Below are positions 8,909-16,658 of a DNA stretch of 64,000 nucleotides, piece by piece. The stretch comes from Kribbella qitaiheensis. Its GTDB lineage: Bacteria > Actinomycetota > Actinomycetes > Propionibacteriales > Kribbellaceae. The DNA is taken from positions 2,170,001 to 2,234,000 of the forward strand of contig NZ_CP043661.1 of the NCBI RefSeq assembly GCF_014217565.1. Reading direction: 5' to 3'. The notes below the pieces were generated by a model. That model saw nothing but the letters and a program-made list of their open reading frames with translations, had not been told where the DNA came from and searched no databases. The stretch's first letter is position 1. Each line of letters starts with the position of its first letter. Both the position numbers and the translations under genes were made by a program.

Positions 8909-10002
8909 CGCACACCAACCAAGGGCTCACCGGCGAAAGTGAAGTACCACAAGGGCCGGTAGCACTCCCATGCGGCGGGTCGCAGACCAGATGAACCCAT
9001 GATGTCCTCGATCACCACGCGTGCTTGGAGGTAGTGCTCCAGGTCCTGGGCTCCGGGGGTACGCAGGCCCGCCATGACCGAGTTATGGGCCTGGTAGACC
9101 TGGAAATTGGGGAACTCGGTGACGTACGGAGCCAGCGCACCGACGCCCGCCTGCAGCGCTGCGAGTCCGTCCAACCCCACGATGTAGGTGAACGAGGTGC
9201 CGTGACCGGCGGCCAGCGCACGGCGGAGCACTCCTGGCATCTCTGATGCGACGAGGACGGCCTTGCTGGCCTTCAGTAACAGATCCCGGCGGGTAAAGCA
9301 CTCCGCTGTCAGCCGCAGGACGAAGGGAGCAACATAGGTAGCGAGTTGATCGAACGCCTCCTCGGACCCCAACACCGACGTCAAGAACCCGATGCGCGCG
9401 TTCACGCGATGCTCGCTGAGCACGGTCCGCAGAGTGCGCAGATGCTGCACCGCCGCCGCCTCCCGCTCGAAGCACCCGGTCGAAACGGTCACCTCTCGCA
9501 GTTCCGCCAGGTCGCGACGCGGATGCTGCTCACGCAACGCCGCAAAGAGCTCCCGCAGGTCCCGCTCCTCCGAGAGACGAGGATCAGCCGCAGCCTCCAG
9601 GGTGTTGGGGCAGAAGGCGCACCCCACACAACGGCTGCGCGCATTCGGGTTGAGCGTGAGCGCCGCGCCGCCGTCGCGGAAGTATCCGCCGACTGCCTCG
9701 TCCGCCTCAATACGCTCGACAGTTCCAACCGGCGCGTCGCCCAGCGTGAGATGCCCACCCCTGAGCCGGAACGGGGACCCCGTGACGTTCAGGGGAACAA
9801 TGAGCTGCCAGGGCACCGATGGGGCGCTCGCCAGTCGGACCCGGACGCGTGCGCGGTAGCGCGGCAGATCGGAGTTGATGCCGTGCAGGTTGACCGCGAT
9901 GAGCAGCGCGTCCTCGACGGGCACACGATACTTGGCCGCGAGCCGTTCCACCTCCCCGAGCATGGAGGTGGTGCTGGCTTGTCCGCTTAGTAGTGCCGTC
10001 AT
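8905..10002 (-). CDS. Radical-SAM-like iron-sulfur protein with a CxxCxxC cluster motif
   Basis: 365 residues from the ATG reading MTALLSGQ; the longer frame upstream has no supporting ribosome site. The cluster motif is RCVGCAFCPNTLE with cysteines at 125, 128 and 131, followed by TIM-barrel-like alternation and a conserved-looking VTVSTGCFERE. The spacing C-x2-C-x2-C is one residue shorter than the classic C-x3-C-x2-C. It is the first of the coupled genes and its stop overlaps the phosphoketolase start. Likely a radical enzyme on a small molecule; other Fe-S chemistry cannot be excluded. Confidence 0.7.
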   Translation of the reverse strand: MTALLSGQASTTSMLGEVERLAAKYRVPVEDALLIAVNLHGINSDLPRYRARVRVRLASAPSVPWQLIVPLNVTGSPFRLRGGHLTLGDAPVGTVERIEADEAVGGYFRDGGAALTLNPNARSRCVGCAFCPNTLEAAADPRLSEERDLRELFAALREQHPRRDLAELREVTVSTGCFEREAAAVQHLRTLRTVLSEHRVNARIGFLTSVLGSEEAFDQLATYVAPFVLRLTAECFTRRDLLLKASKAVLVASEMPGVLRRALAAGHGTSFTYIVGLDGLAALQAGVGALAPYVTEFPNFQVYQAHNSVMAGLRTPGAQDLEHYLQARVVIEDIMGSSGLRPAAWECYRPLWYFTFAGEPLVGVR

Positions 10003-10146
10003 GCGCGTGCTCCGTCCAGTCAGCCGGAGGAGATGGGGGCGCCGGCGGCCCGTGGAGCAGTCAGCCGCCGCCGGCACAGAGACTGCCGTGGAACGCGAGG
10101 ACGCCGAACGCCGTCCTGGGATTTCTCCGGGACGTCCTGGGGCGTT

Positions 10147-10845
10147 TCAGTCGCTGCCGTGCGCCAGCGAACGCAGATGACTCACCAGAGCAGAGACATC
10201 CCGCAGGTCAGCAAGCACAACAGCCGCCCCGGCTGCCCGCAGCTCGGCGACGCTATGGATGCCAGATGCCACCGCGATGACATGCGCATCAGAGTCGTGG
10301 GCGGCCCGAACGTCGCGAGGGGTGTCCCCGATGAGCACGACGGGGGTGTCGTGCGGAAAACCATGGGCCTGCTGAATGTGCTCTCGGGCCACCTTCACGA
10401 GGGCGGCACGGTCCTCCGAGTGCTCTCCGTACGCCCCGCACTCCATATCCAGCAGCACATCGAGCCCAAAGGCCCGCAGCTTCACACCGGCGTTGGCCGC
10501 GATGTTCCCGGTCAGCACCGATGAGACCATGCCCGGCTCCACTGCCACCGCGGCGAGAGCTTCAGGCACGCCGGGAAGAGCACGACCGCGCGCCGCGAGG
10601 TCCGCGTCACGCCCCACACCCGCAGCCTCCAAGGCGAGCACGATGCGCTCCCAAGCCGGTGATTGCATCCCGTGGGCCCGGAACATCTCGGCGAGGATCA
10701 AGCGGTCGGTCCGGCCTTCCGTACGGGGCGGTTGGAGGGGCGCATGGCCGGCGACCGCTGCGAAGGCCGCCGCGTAGATCTCCTTGCTGACACCGGAATT
10801 CTCGATCAGCGTGTGGTCGATGTCCCAGAGCACGATGAGTGGCAC
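10147..10845 (-). CDS. HAD-superfamily phosphatase
   Basis: 232 residues from a GTG (MPLIVLWDIDHTL). Motif I is the complete D8-x-D10-H-T, with motif II in SSVLTGNIA and motif IV in VVLIGDTPRDV, typical of phosphoglycolate-phosphatase-like HADs with a helical cap. The frame is open to 11085 but that part runs into the divergent regulator gene. It is separated from the radical-SAM-like gene by 144 bases without a gene, and is the likely promoter-proximal gene of the minus-strand operon, 94 bases from the divergent regulator. Confidence 0.78.
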   Translation of the reverse strand: MPLIVLWDIDHTLIENSGVSKEIYAAAFAAVAGHAPLQPPRTEGRTDRLILAEMFRAHGMQSPAWERIVLALEAAGVGRDADLAARGRALPGVPEALAAVAVEPGMVSSVLTGNIAANAGVKLRAFGLDVLLDMECGAYGEHSEDRAALVKVAREHIQQAHGFPHDTPVVLIGDTPRDVRAAHDSDAHVIAVASGIHSVAELRAAGAAVVLADLRDVSALVSHLRSLAHGSD

Positions 10846-10939
10846 ACCGTCAGCGTAGGCACGCGCAGGTTTCAGTGTTTCAGCCCAATGTCGGAAGTGG
10901 CTCTTGCGGTAGGCGGGGCGGTCCGGTTGGCTTACCTGA

Positions 10940-11719
10940 GTGAATGAGCGACTGCGCTCCGCACTCGTACAACGCGGACTGGGGGTAGAGGAGATGGCGA
11001 AAGCCTGCGCGGTCGACCCCAAGACGGCCAGCCGCTGGATCGGCGGCCGGGTTCCCCACCGTCGGCATCGCTGGACCGTCGCCAACCTGCTCCGTGTGGA
11101 CGAGACTTACCTGTGGCCAGAGGCAGACCAAAAGACGTCGCGCTTCGGTTCCCCCCAGTCCGAGATCGCCGATACATACCCGAACCGCGCGAGCGTCCCC
11201 CGCGACGTCTGGATCTCCCTGCTGTTAGGGACGATGAAACAGATCGACGTCCTGGTCTTTTCCGGCACCTTCTTCGCCCAGACCAACCCTCACATCGCGC
11301 GCATGCTCCAGGAACGCGCGCAGGCCGGGGTGCGAGTGCGGCTGTGCTTCGGCGATCCGACGGGAGAAGCCGTACGCATCCGTGGCCACGAGGAAGGCAT
11401 CGGCGACAGCCTGGCCGCCAAGATCAGGGCTTCGCTCACCTACTACCGCACCCTCGTCGGCCACCCGGGCTGCGAGATCCGGTTGCACGACACGACGCTG
11501 TACAACTCGATCTTCCGCTACGACGACCACCTCCTGGTCAACCCTCACATCTGGGGCCAGCCGGCCAGCGCAAACCCGCTCTTCCAGCTCCGCCGCACCG
11601 CCAACGCAGAATGGTTCGACCGGTACGACGAGAGCTTCGAAGCGGTCTGGACGACCGCGCGCCTTTGGGCGCCCGACAACGCCGACAGTAAGGAGTACCG
11701 CCGCAGTGGGCAGGATTGA
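10940..11719 (+). CDS. XRE-family regulator with C-terminal phospholipase-D-like (DUF5919-type) domain
   Basis: 259 residues from a GTG. Residues 1-60 form a Cro/C1-type helix-turn-helix (LGVEEMAKACAVDPKTASRWIGG). The rest resembles a PLD-like sensor domain found behind such HTHs in actinomycetes (ISLLLGTMKQIDVLVFSGTF; VRVRLCFGDPTGEAV; LHDTTLYNSIFRYDDHLLV). It probably controls the divergent metabolic operon and/or its own operon with the Nudix gene, whose start lies inside its last codons. Ligand unknown. Confidence 0.75.
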   Translation: MNERLRSALVQRGLGVEEMAKACAVDPKTASRWIGGRVPHRRHRWTVANLLRVDETYLWPEADQKTSRFGSPQSEIADTYPNRASVPRDVWISLLLGTMKQIDVLVFSGTFFAQTNPHIARMLQERAQAGVRVRLCFGDPTGEAVRIRGHEEGIGDSLAAKIRASLTYYRTLVGHPGCEIRLHDTTLYNSIFRYDDHLLVNPHIWGQPASANPLFQLRRTANAEWFDRYDESFEAVWTTARLWAPDNADSKEYRRSGQD

Positions 11720-12173
11720 GTACTACAACGACCCCAAGGCTCCCAAAGCCAATACCCTGATTCCCGCCAGCGACATGCTGGTCGTGAACGATGAAGGCGA
11801 GATCCTCCTGCAACGGCGCCGCGACACCGGCCAATGGGCCCTGCCCGGAGGTGCCCAGGACATCGGAGAGACCGCAGCCCAGTGCGCGGTGCGCGAATGC
11901 GAGGAAGAGACCGGCATCGTCGCCGAGGTCACCGGATTCCTCGGCGTCTATACCAACCCGCATCACATCGTCGCCTACACCGACGGTGAGATCCGCCAGC
12001 AGTACGAGACCACCTACATCGGCCGCCCCATCAGCGGTGAACCCACCATCAACGACGAAGCCGACGGCGTCCGTTTCGTCCGGCCCGACGATCTCGACGA
12101 CTACGACATCCACCCCAGCATGCGCCAGCAGATCGGCGACTACCTGGCCGGCACCTACCCCTACCTGGGATAG
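11706..12173 (+). CDS. Nudix hydrolase
   Basis: 155 residues from a GTG that overlaps the regulator gene by 14 bases. The Nudix box is complete (GAQDIGETAAQCAVRECEEE followed by TGI; pattern G-x5-E-x7-R-E-U-x-E-E-x-G-U). The family hydrolyses nucleoside diphosphates linked to another group. Pairing with the XRE/PLD-like regulator suggests the regulator senses a nucleotide-like compound, or that the enzyme clears one made by the divergent operon. The frame is open far upstream but that part lies inside the regulator gene. Confidence 0.85.
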   Translation: MGRIEYYNDPKAPKANTLIPASDMLVVNDEGEILLQRRRDTGQWALPGGAQDIGETAAQCAVRECEEETGIVAEVTGFLGVYTNPHHIVAYTDGEIRQQYETTYIGRPISGEPTINDEADGVRFVRPDDLDDYDIHPSMRQQIGDYLAGTYPYLG

Positions 12174-12190
12174 TTACCTGAGATAGCTAC

Positions 12191-12757
12191 TCAGGGCACC
12201 ACGCCCAGCTCGGTCGCCGCCGCCCGCACCCGACCCACGCTCTCGTGGATCTCAGGTGCGGCTCGGCGGATGAATCGCCCGACGACACTGTCCTCGCCGT
12301 AGCGGCCCAGGATCTCGGCCACCCGCTCATCCGACGTCGTACGCCCGCCGTTCGGTGTCGTGGTCATGTCGCAGTAAACCAACGCGTCCACCAACGGAAG
12401 ATCGTCAAGCAACGGGAACTCGTCGGCCAGCTCTGCCCGCAGCCCGCGCTCCTCGGCCTCCATGAGCGCGAAGGAGTGGTTCGCCACCAAGCGCGCGACT
12501 CGATCGTCGACCGCGTCGAGCGTCCGCAGATGACGTGCACCGTCGAGCGGATGAAAGCCGGTAACGACCAGCGGCGGCGCGTACCCGACGTCGTGCAGCG
12601 CGGCAGCCGCCTCCAGCGCCTCAGCCCTGTCGCCCACGAGGGGGGCGAGTCGCTTGGCGCAGGCCGCCACCCCCTGCGTGTGCGCCCACCTCCGTGGCAG
12701 GCTCTCACTCAGCAGTGCTTCTGCCAGGTCGTATGCATGCCCGAGTGTTGTCGTCAC
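12191..12757 (-). CDS. HD-domain hydrolase
   Basis: 188 residues from a GTG (VTTTLGHAYDL); no good ribosome site marks the start, and a further upstream start is possible. The HD phosphohydrolase signature is present: WAHTQGVAACA, LEAAAALHDVGYAP and a late aspartate in VDALVYCDMTT. Such proteins hydrolyse nucleotides or phosphate esters with bound metal. It converges on the Nudix gene with 17 bases between the stops. Confidence 0.75.
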   Translation of the reverse strand: MTTTLGHAYDLAEALLSESLPRRWAHTQGVAACAKRLAPLVGDRAEALEAAAALHDVGYAPPLVVTGFHPLDGARHLRTLDAVDDRVARLVANHSFALMEAEERGLRAELADEFPLLDDLPLVDALVYCDMTTTPNGGRTTSDERVAEILGRYGEDSVVGRFIRRAAPEIHESVGRVRAAATELGVVP

Positions 12758-12803
12758 CCCGGGAGGATACGGCGGAAGCAGTGCGCAGGCATGGGGATTT
12801 GTG

Positions 12804-12962
12804 ATGGCAAGCAGGGCGAACTCCGCCACAACCAAGGACGCGGATACTCTGCCGACACCGGGAGTCATCCCCCGCGAGACCGTCGAGGACCTCACTGCGA
12901 CGCTCGCCGAGTTCGAGGCGGTCGCGCAGCGTTGGAGGGCCGGGGTCAATGGCGATCCCTGA
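12804..12962 (+). CDS. Small protein paired with a DUF3024 gene
   Basis: 52 residues from an ATG (a GTG three bases upstream is also possible). Acidic, with a predicted helix (VIPRETVEDLTATLAEFEAV). Its end overlaps the start of the DUF3024 gene by 14 bases, an arrangement I believe recurs for DUF3024 genes in actinomycetes. Function unknown. Confidence 0.55.
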   Translation: MASRANSATTKDADTLPTPGVIPRETVEDLTATLAEFEAVAQRWRAGVNGDP

Positions 12963-13266
12963 GGCTGACCTGCACCGCATCCGGCTCTGGCGCCGCAAGC
13001 GCGTCCCCGAGCACCTCTGGGACGACGCCGACGTGTCCGTCATGTCGACCTCGTCGAAGTCCGGCCGCCATGGAACGGGATCGGCGAGCACAACCGCTTC
13101 CCGATCGCGCGCCTGCGCTACACCAAGTCGACCGGGTTGTGGAGCCTCTACTGGCGGGACCGGCACCTCGAGTTCCACGTTTACGACCGCACACAGCCGA
13201 CCAAGGCCGTGCAAACACCTGCTTACCTACCTTGCCGAGGGCAACGACCCGATCTTCTGGGGATAG
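12949..13266 (+). pseudogene. DUF3024-family gene with two frameshifts
   Basis: The start frame gives MAIPEADLHRIRLWRRKRVP and the end frame LLTYLAEGNDPIFWG, both typical of DUF3024. The middle is in another frame (VDLVEVRPPWNGIGEHNRF through LRYTKSTGLWSLYWRDRHL to HVYDRTQPTKAVQ). The first change lies near 13035-13045 and may include a small deletion. The second is one extra A in CAAACACCTG near 13212. It is probably not functional unless both are sequence errors. Confidence 0.7.
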
Positions 13267-13714
13267 CCCGCATTGCCCAGAACCCACTGCCACAGGCATA
13301 CGCGACTCCCTGGTCCACATCACCTGCCCGACGATGCGCACAACGTTGACAAGAGTCAAGTGTTGGCTGTGGCCAGGCGCCCTGAGGCCACGATTGCGTG
13401 ATCCGATCAGCGGCGGTGGAGAGGATCAGCGGGCTACAGGTCCGAGCCTGAGTCTGTGGCCACGTCCGACGCAGCAGTGTGGCGGTATTTCGTGGCTCTA
13501 CACCCTCATCTGTGAAGAGCCGCTTTTCGACTCGGTGCCGCCGCATTCTCACACTCCCCCGTTCACCACGGCGATCCGGAGGACCGATCCAAGATGCGAC
13601 ACTCAGGATCTGGCCCGCGATGAGCAGTGGCCCCTCCGAGAGCCGGGTACTCAAGTAGGCTGCGTCCTGGCGCCGCTGGGGACGGGGCTATAGAGGTACG
13701 ACCTCAGCGAAAAG
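13267..13714. other. Intergenic stretch without a supported gene
   Basis: No frame shows convincing protein character. An imperfect inverted repeat, CAACGTTGAC-aaga-GTCAAGTGTTG, lies at 13341-13364 and may be an operator or a hairpin. A long antisense frame crossing this region (12245-13693, plus strand) has no family features and is discounted. Confidence 0.5.
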
Positions 13715-13749
13715 GAAGCCCTCCCGGATCAGAGATCCAGGAGGGCTTC
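13715..13749. terminator. Strong inverted repeat, probable bidirectional terminator
   Basis: A ten-base arm GAAGCCCTCC pairs with GGAGGGCTTC, and inside it GGATC pairs with GATCC around a three-base loop. On the minus strand it is followed by CCTTTTCG. It lies 22 bases beyond the stop of the NADAR gene and fits its terminator. Confidence 0.65.
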
Positions 13750-13770
13750 TTCGGGTGACGATCGGGCGGT

Positions 13771-14206
13771 TCAGTTCTGATGCGCGCGAACGGCCATCAA
13801 CAACTCTCCGAGCATGTTTCGTGCCAGGGATCTGCTCATGCTGCGGTTGCACGAACCCCAGAAGGTCGTGCCAATAGTTCGTCTCCACCAGCCTCAGATC
13901 GCCCGTGTCAGCCAACCGCACCGAGAGAGCAGGGACGGCGAACTTCGCCGTGATCGCTCGCTGCATCGCCCAGACCCGACCGCCGACGTCCCAGCCGGGC
14001 CGAAGGGCAACCCGGCGGCCGCGGAGCTTGTTCTCCCCTGGCGTCGGCGCCTCGAGCACATGGTGCTGCTGGTCTTCGTCGACGGTCTTCAAGACGTTGA
14101 ATGCGTGCTCGGCCGAGGCAACTTCGGCATCGAGGAGCGACACAAGAAAAGGCGTCTGGTCGAAGTTCGACAGGAAAGCGAGCTCCGGTGAACATGGGTG
14201 TCCGAT
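13771..14206 (-). pseudogene. NADAR-domain gene, no start codon and one frameshift
   Basis: The frame contains the NADAR/YbiA core: FLSNFDQTPF, then VASAEHAFNVLKT and ITAKFAVPALSVRLADTG. A full ending, WGSCNRSMSRSLARNMLGEL and MAVRAHQN, is in the next frame; removing one base in GACCTTCTGG near 13853 restores the conserved NYWHDFWGSCNRS. Upstream the frame meets a stop at 14207-14209 with no start codon before the conserved core, so the 5' end is also damaged. NADAR proteins hydrolyse N-glycosidic bonds of NAD-derived or riboflavin-pathway compounds. Confidence 0.65.
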
Positions 14207-14342
14207 CTAAATGGCCCACGGCTATCACTCCCAAGTCTTATCCACTCGTCTGGCCGGGCGCCCCCGAATCAGCTGTGCTGATGCCTGAGCAGCACAGCTC
14301 AGCGCAAGAGTGCGAAGGGGTCCCCGTAGCGAGGCGTGCGCG

Positions 14343-14370
14343 GGGGCCTTGACCCTGGTTCTTGGACACG
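14343..14370 (+). repeat. IS3 left terminal inverted repeat
   Basis: Begins GGGGCCTTGACCC and ends GGTTCTTGGACACG. It pairs with 15703-15730 with three mismatches. Confidence 0.85.
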
Positions 14371-14399
14371 CTGAATCCAGCATCTGCTGGAGAAGCGAG

Positions 14400-14780
14400 A
14401 TGATCCTGACCATGGCCCGCAAGAACTACTCCGATGAGTTCCGTCGGCAGGCCGTCGACTTGTACGAGTCCACCCCGGGCGCGACGCTGAAGAGCATCGC
14501 GGCTGATCTGGGGGCCGAACGGGCAACCCTGAAACGCTGGGTCGACCTGTACGGGACGGGCAAGAAGACGGCCGCGGACGGCACGACAAGCACCCGTCGC
14601 GTGTCCAGCCCGAGAAGCGGCGGCTCGCAGCCACCGTCGGAACCGGAGACCCCCGAGCAGAAGATCGCCCGCCTCGAGACCGAGAACGCCGCGTTGCGCG
14701 GCGACAAGACCAAGCTCACCACCGAGCGTGAAATCCTCCGCCAGGCGGCCAAGTATTTCGCCGGAGAGACGAACTGGTGA
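14400..14780 (+). CDS. IS3 transposase OrfA (helix-turn-helix subunit)
   Basis: 126 residues from an ATG with GGAGAA about seven bases upstream; an ATG at 14412 (MARKNYSDEFRRQAVDLYES) is the alternative. It has the HTH_Tnp_1 fold (LKSIAADLGAERATLKRW) and a C-terminal leucine-zipper-like helix (KIARLETENAALRGDKTKL) used for oligomerisation. It overlaps OrfB by four bases (GTGA), so OrfB is produced by coupled re-initiation or frameshifting. Confidence 0.9.
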   Translation: MILTMARKNYSDEFRRQAVDLYESTPGATLKSIAADLGAERATLKRWVDLYGTGKKTAADGTTSTRRVSSPRSGGSQPPSEPETPEQKIARLETENAALRGDKTKLTTEREILRQAAKYFAGETNW

Positions 14781-15694
14781 GTCGCTTCCAGTTCGTCGCC
14801 GACCACTCCACCACCTCTACCAGGTCATGTCCTGGCTGGAGCGTGAAGCGGCTATGTGAGCTCGTCGAGATCGAACGATCGTTGTACTACGCCTGGATCA
14901 AGGCAGCCCCGGCCCGCCGGGTCCGGGGCGCCGCGGACACCCAGCTCGCAGACCGGATCCGGAAGGTCCACACCGACGACAACACCTGCGGTGCACCGCG
15001 GATCACCGCCGAGCTCAACGACGGTGTCCCCGCTGATCAGCGAGTGAATCACAAGCGGGTCGCGCGGGTGATGCGCGTCAACGGCATCGCCGGCTACCGG
15101 CGACGACGCAAGGTCCGCACCACCATCCCCGAGCCCGCGGACCAGAAAGTGCCCGACCTACTGAACCGAGACTTCACCGCCCCGGCCCCGAACCTGCGCT
15201 ATGTCGGGGACATCACCTACCTACCACTTGCCGACGGCAACAACCTCTACCTGGCGACCGTGATCGACTACTACTCACGCCGCCTGGCCGGCTGGGCGAT
15301 CGCTGACCACATGCGCACCGAACTCGTCGAGGACGCGCTCAAGGCCGCGCAGACGACCCGTGGAAACCTCGCCGGAGCGGTCTTTCACAGCGATCACGGG
15401 TCGGTCTACACGTCCAAGGACTACGCCCGGCTGTGCCACGACCTGGGTATCACCCAATCCAAGGGCGCCGTGGGCACGAGTGCCGACAACAGCCTCGCCG
15501 AATCGTTCAATGCTTCGTTGGAACGCGAGGTCCTCCAAGACGACAACACCTGGCCCGACGAAGCCACCTGCCGCCGCCAGACCTTCCGATGGCTGGCCCG
15601 CTACAACACCCGCCGCCGGCACTCCTGGTGCCGCTACCAATCCCCGATCACCTACGAAACCAGCTACGCCGCTACGCTCCCGTCAGCGGCATAA
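14777..15694 (+). CDS. IS3 transposase OrfB (DDE integrase)
   Basis: 305 residues from a GTG overlapping the OrfA stop. It has an N-terminal HTH_21 region (KLRxIHxD-like IRKVHTDDNTCGAPRITAEL) and an rve catalytic core with the three acidic residues in YVGDITYLPL, FHSDHGSVYTS and NSLAESFNASLERE. Full length for the family and uninterrupted. Confidence 0.92.
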   Translation: MSRFQFVADHSTTSTRSCPGWSVKRLCELVEIERSLYYAWIKAAPARRVRGAADTQLADRIRKVHTDDNTCGAPRITAELNDGVPADQRVNHKRVARVMRVNGIAGYRRRRKVRTTIPEPADQKVPDLLNRDFTAPAPNLRYVGDITYLPLADGNNLYLATVIDYYSRRLAGWAIADHMRTELVEDALKAAQTTRGNLAGAVFHSDHGSVYTSKDYARLCHDLGITQSKGAVGTSADNSLAESFNASLEREVLQDDNTWPDEATCRRQTFRWLARYNTRRRHSWCRYQSPITYETSYAATLPSAA

Positions 15695-15702
15695 TCCACC
15701 AC

Positions 15703-15730
15703 CGTGTCCAAGAACCGGGGGTAAGGCCCC
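15703..15730 (-). repeat. IS3 right terminal inverted repeat
   Basis: Reverse complement of the left repeat except at three positions. It begins nine bases after the transposase stop. Confidence 0.85.
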
Positions 15731-15747
15731 GGAGACTGAAGTCGGGA

Positions 15748-16482
15748 TCACACCACAATGTTGTGCTCGCCGGCCAGCTCTTCCAACTCTGTCGTGAGTC
15801 GGCATAGGTCAGCTGCGGCCGCAGACCAAGAGAACTCTGATGCTGTCTCTAGGCCCATTGCGCTCAAGGCCCCCGCGATCTCCCGTACGCACGGCAGGTA
15901 CTTACGAAGCAGCCGCAGCATCCGCTCGTCCTCCCCATACCCCAGCTGGTACGGGATAGATCCAGCGTTGTCTTTGAGATCGCTGGCCTTGATCAGCACC
16001 GCCGGAGTCCGCGACCAGGCCAGCGCCGTCACGTGGATCTGGTAGCTCTCCAGGTCGACCACAGCATCGGGGTTCGTCACCTGATGCACGTACTCTGCCG
16101 TCCCGTCGCCGTAGAGCCGGGCCAGGCAACACAGCGTCGTCTCGCCTTGACAACCAAATACGCTGAGCAGCTCTCCGGAGCAATCTTCTACAACGTCATG
16201 CAGCAGAGCCGCGGCCACCACCTCTGGATCACGCACGCCCCATCGCATCAGCCGCAACGCCACGCGAAGCGGGTGCTCGACATACGGCACCCACGGCAGA
16301 CGACCGCGCACGAACCTGGTTTGCCGGCGGTGCAGGAAGGAGGCCATCGCAGCGGCCGAGGTGATGAGCTCGCTCGACTCGGGCATGAGTCGAGCAGCCT
16401 CACGGCCGAGCTCGAACACCAGCATCGACGGATCCATTTGTTTGAGTGGGACCTGCGGGAAGTCAGTGGGCAGTGCGCTCAT
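15748..16482 (-). CDS. RelA/SpoT-type HD hydrolase
   Basis: 244 residues. The N-terminal half carries the (p)ppGpp hydrolase HD signature: PYVEHPLRVALRLM, then VAAALLHDVVEDC, and later LIKASDLKDNAGS (the Mn-binding N-x-D-like region). No synthetase or TGS domain is present, so it is a small stand-alone hydrolase of the MESH1/SAH kind. It lies 18 bases past the IS3 element and may be separate cargo or part of a defence or toxin-related nucleotide system. Confidence 0.75.
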   Translation of the reverse strand: MSALPTDFPQVPLKQMDPSMLVFELGREAARLMPESSELITSAAAMASFLHRRQTRFVRGRLPWVPYVEHPLRVALRLMRWGVRDPEVVAAALLHDVVEDCSGELLSVFGCQGETTLCCLARLYGDGTAEYVHQVTNPDAVVDLESYQIHVTALAWSRTPAVLIKASDLKDNAGSIPYQLGYGEDERMLRLLRKYLPCVREIAGALSAMGLETASEFSWSAAAADLCRLTTELEELAGEHNIVV

Positions 16483-16658
16483 GGTGTGCTCGCATTTCTT
16501 TGTGGGAACGAGCTACTCGATGGTCGCCATTCCCCCGGCGCTGCGATGCAGCGCACTCATCCAGTCCTTCGTGACCGCACGAAGAAGACACCGACCGGGA
16601 TACCTCCCGCCGGAGGCGTCGCATCAACCCACCGGCACCCCCATCCGGCTGAATCAGC

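Larger units (their letters stand above)
14343..15730. mobile_element. IS3-family insertion sequence
   Basis: The two terminal inverted repeats (14343-14370 and 15703-15730, both ending inward in GGTTCTTGGACACG) match at 25 of 28 positions and enclose two overlapping transposase genes. I could not see a convincing short target duplication directly outside. It inserted beside the damaged NADAR gene. All parts look intact, so it may be active. Confidence 0.88.

Noticed and set aside
12245-13693. A 482-residue plus-strand frame opposite the HD gene and across the DUF3024 gene
   Set aside because: It crosses two better supported genes in other frames and has no recognisable domain.
14330-15745. 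Target-site duplication of the IS3 element
   Set aside because: No three- or four-base direct repeat could be found next to both inverted repeats.
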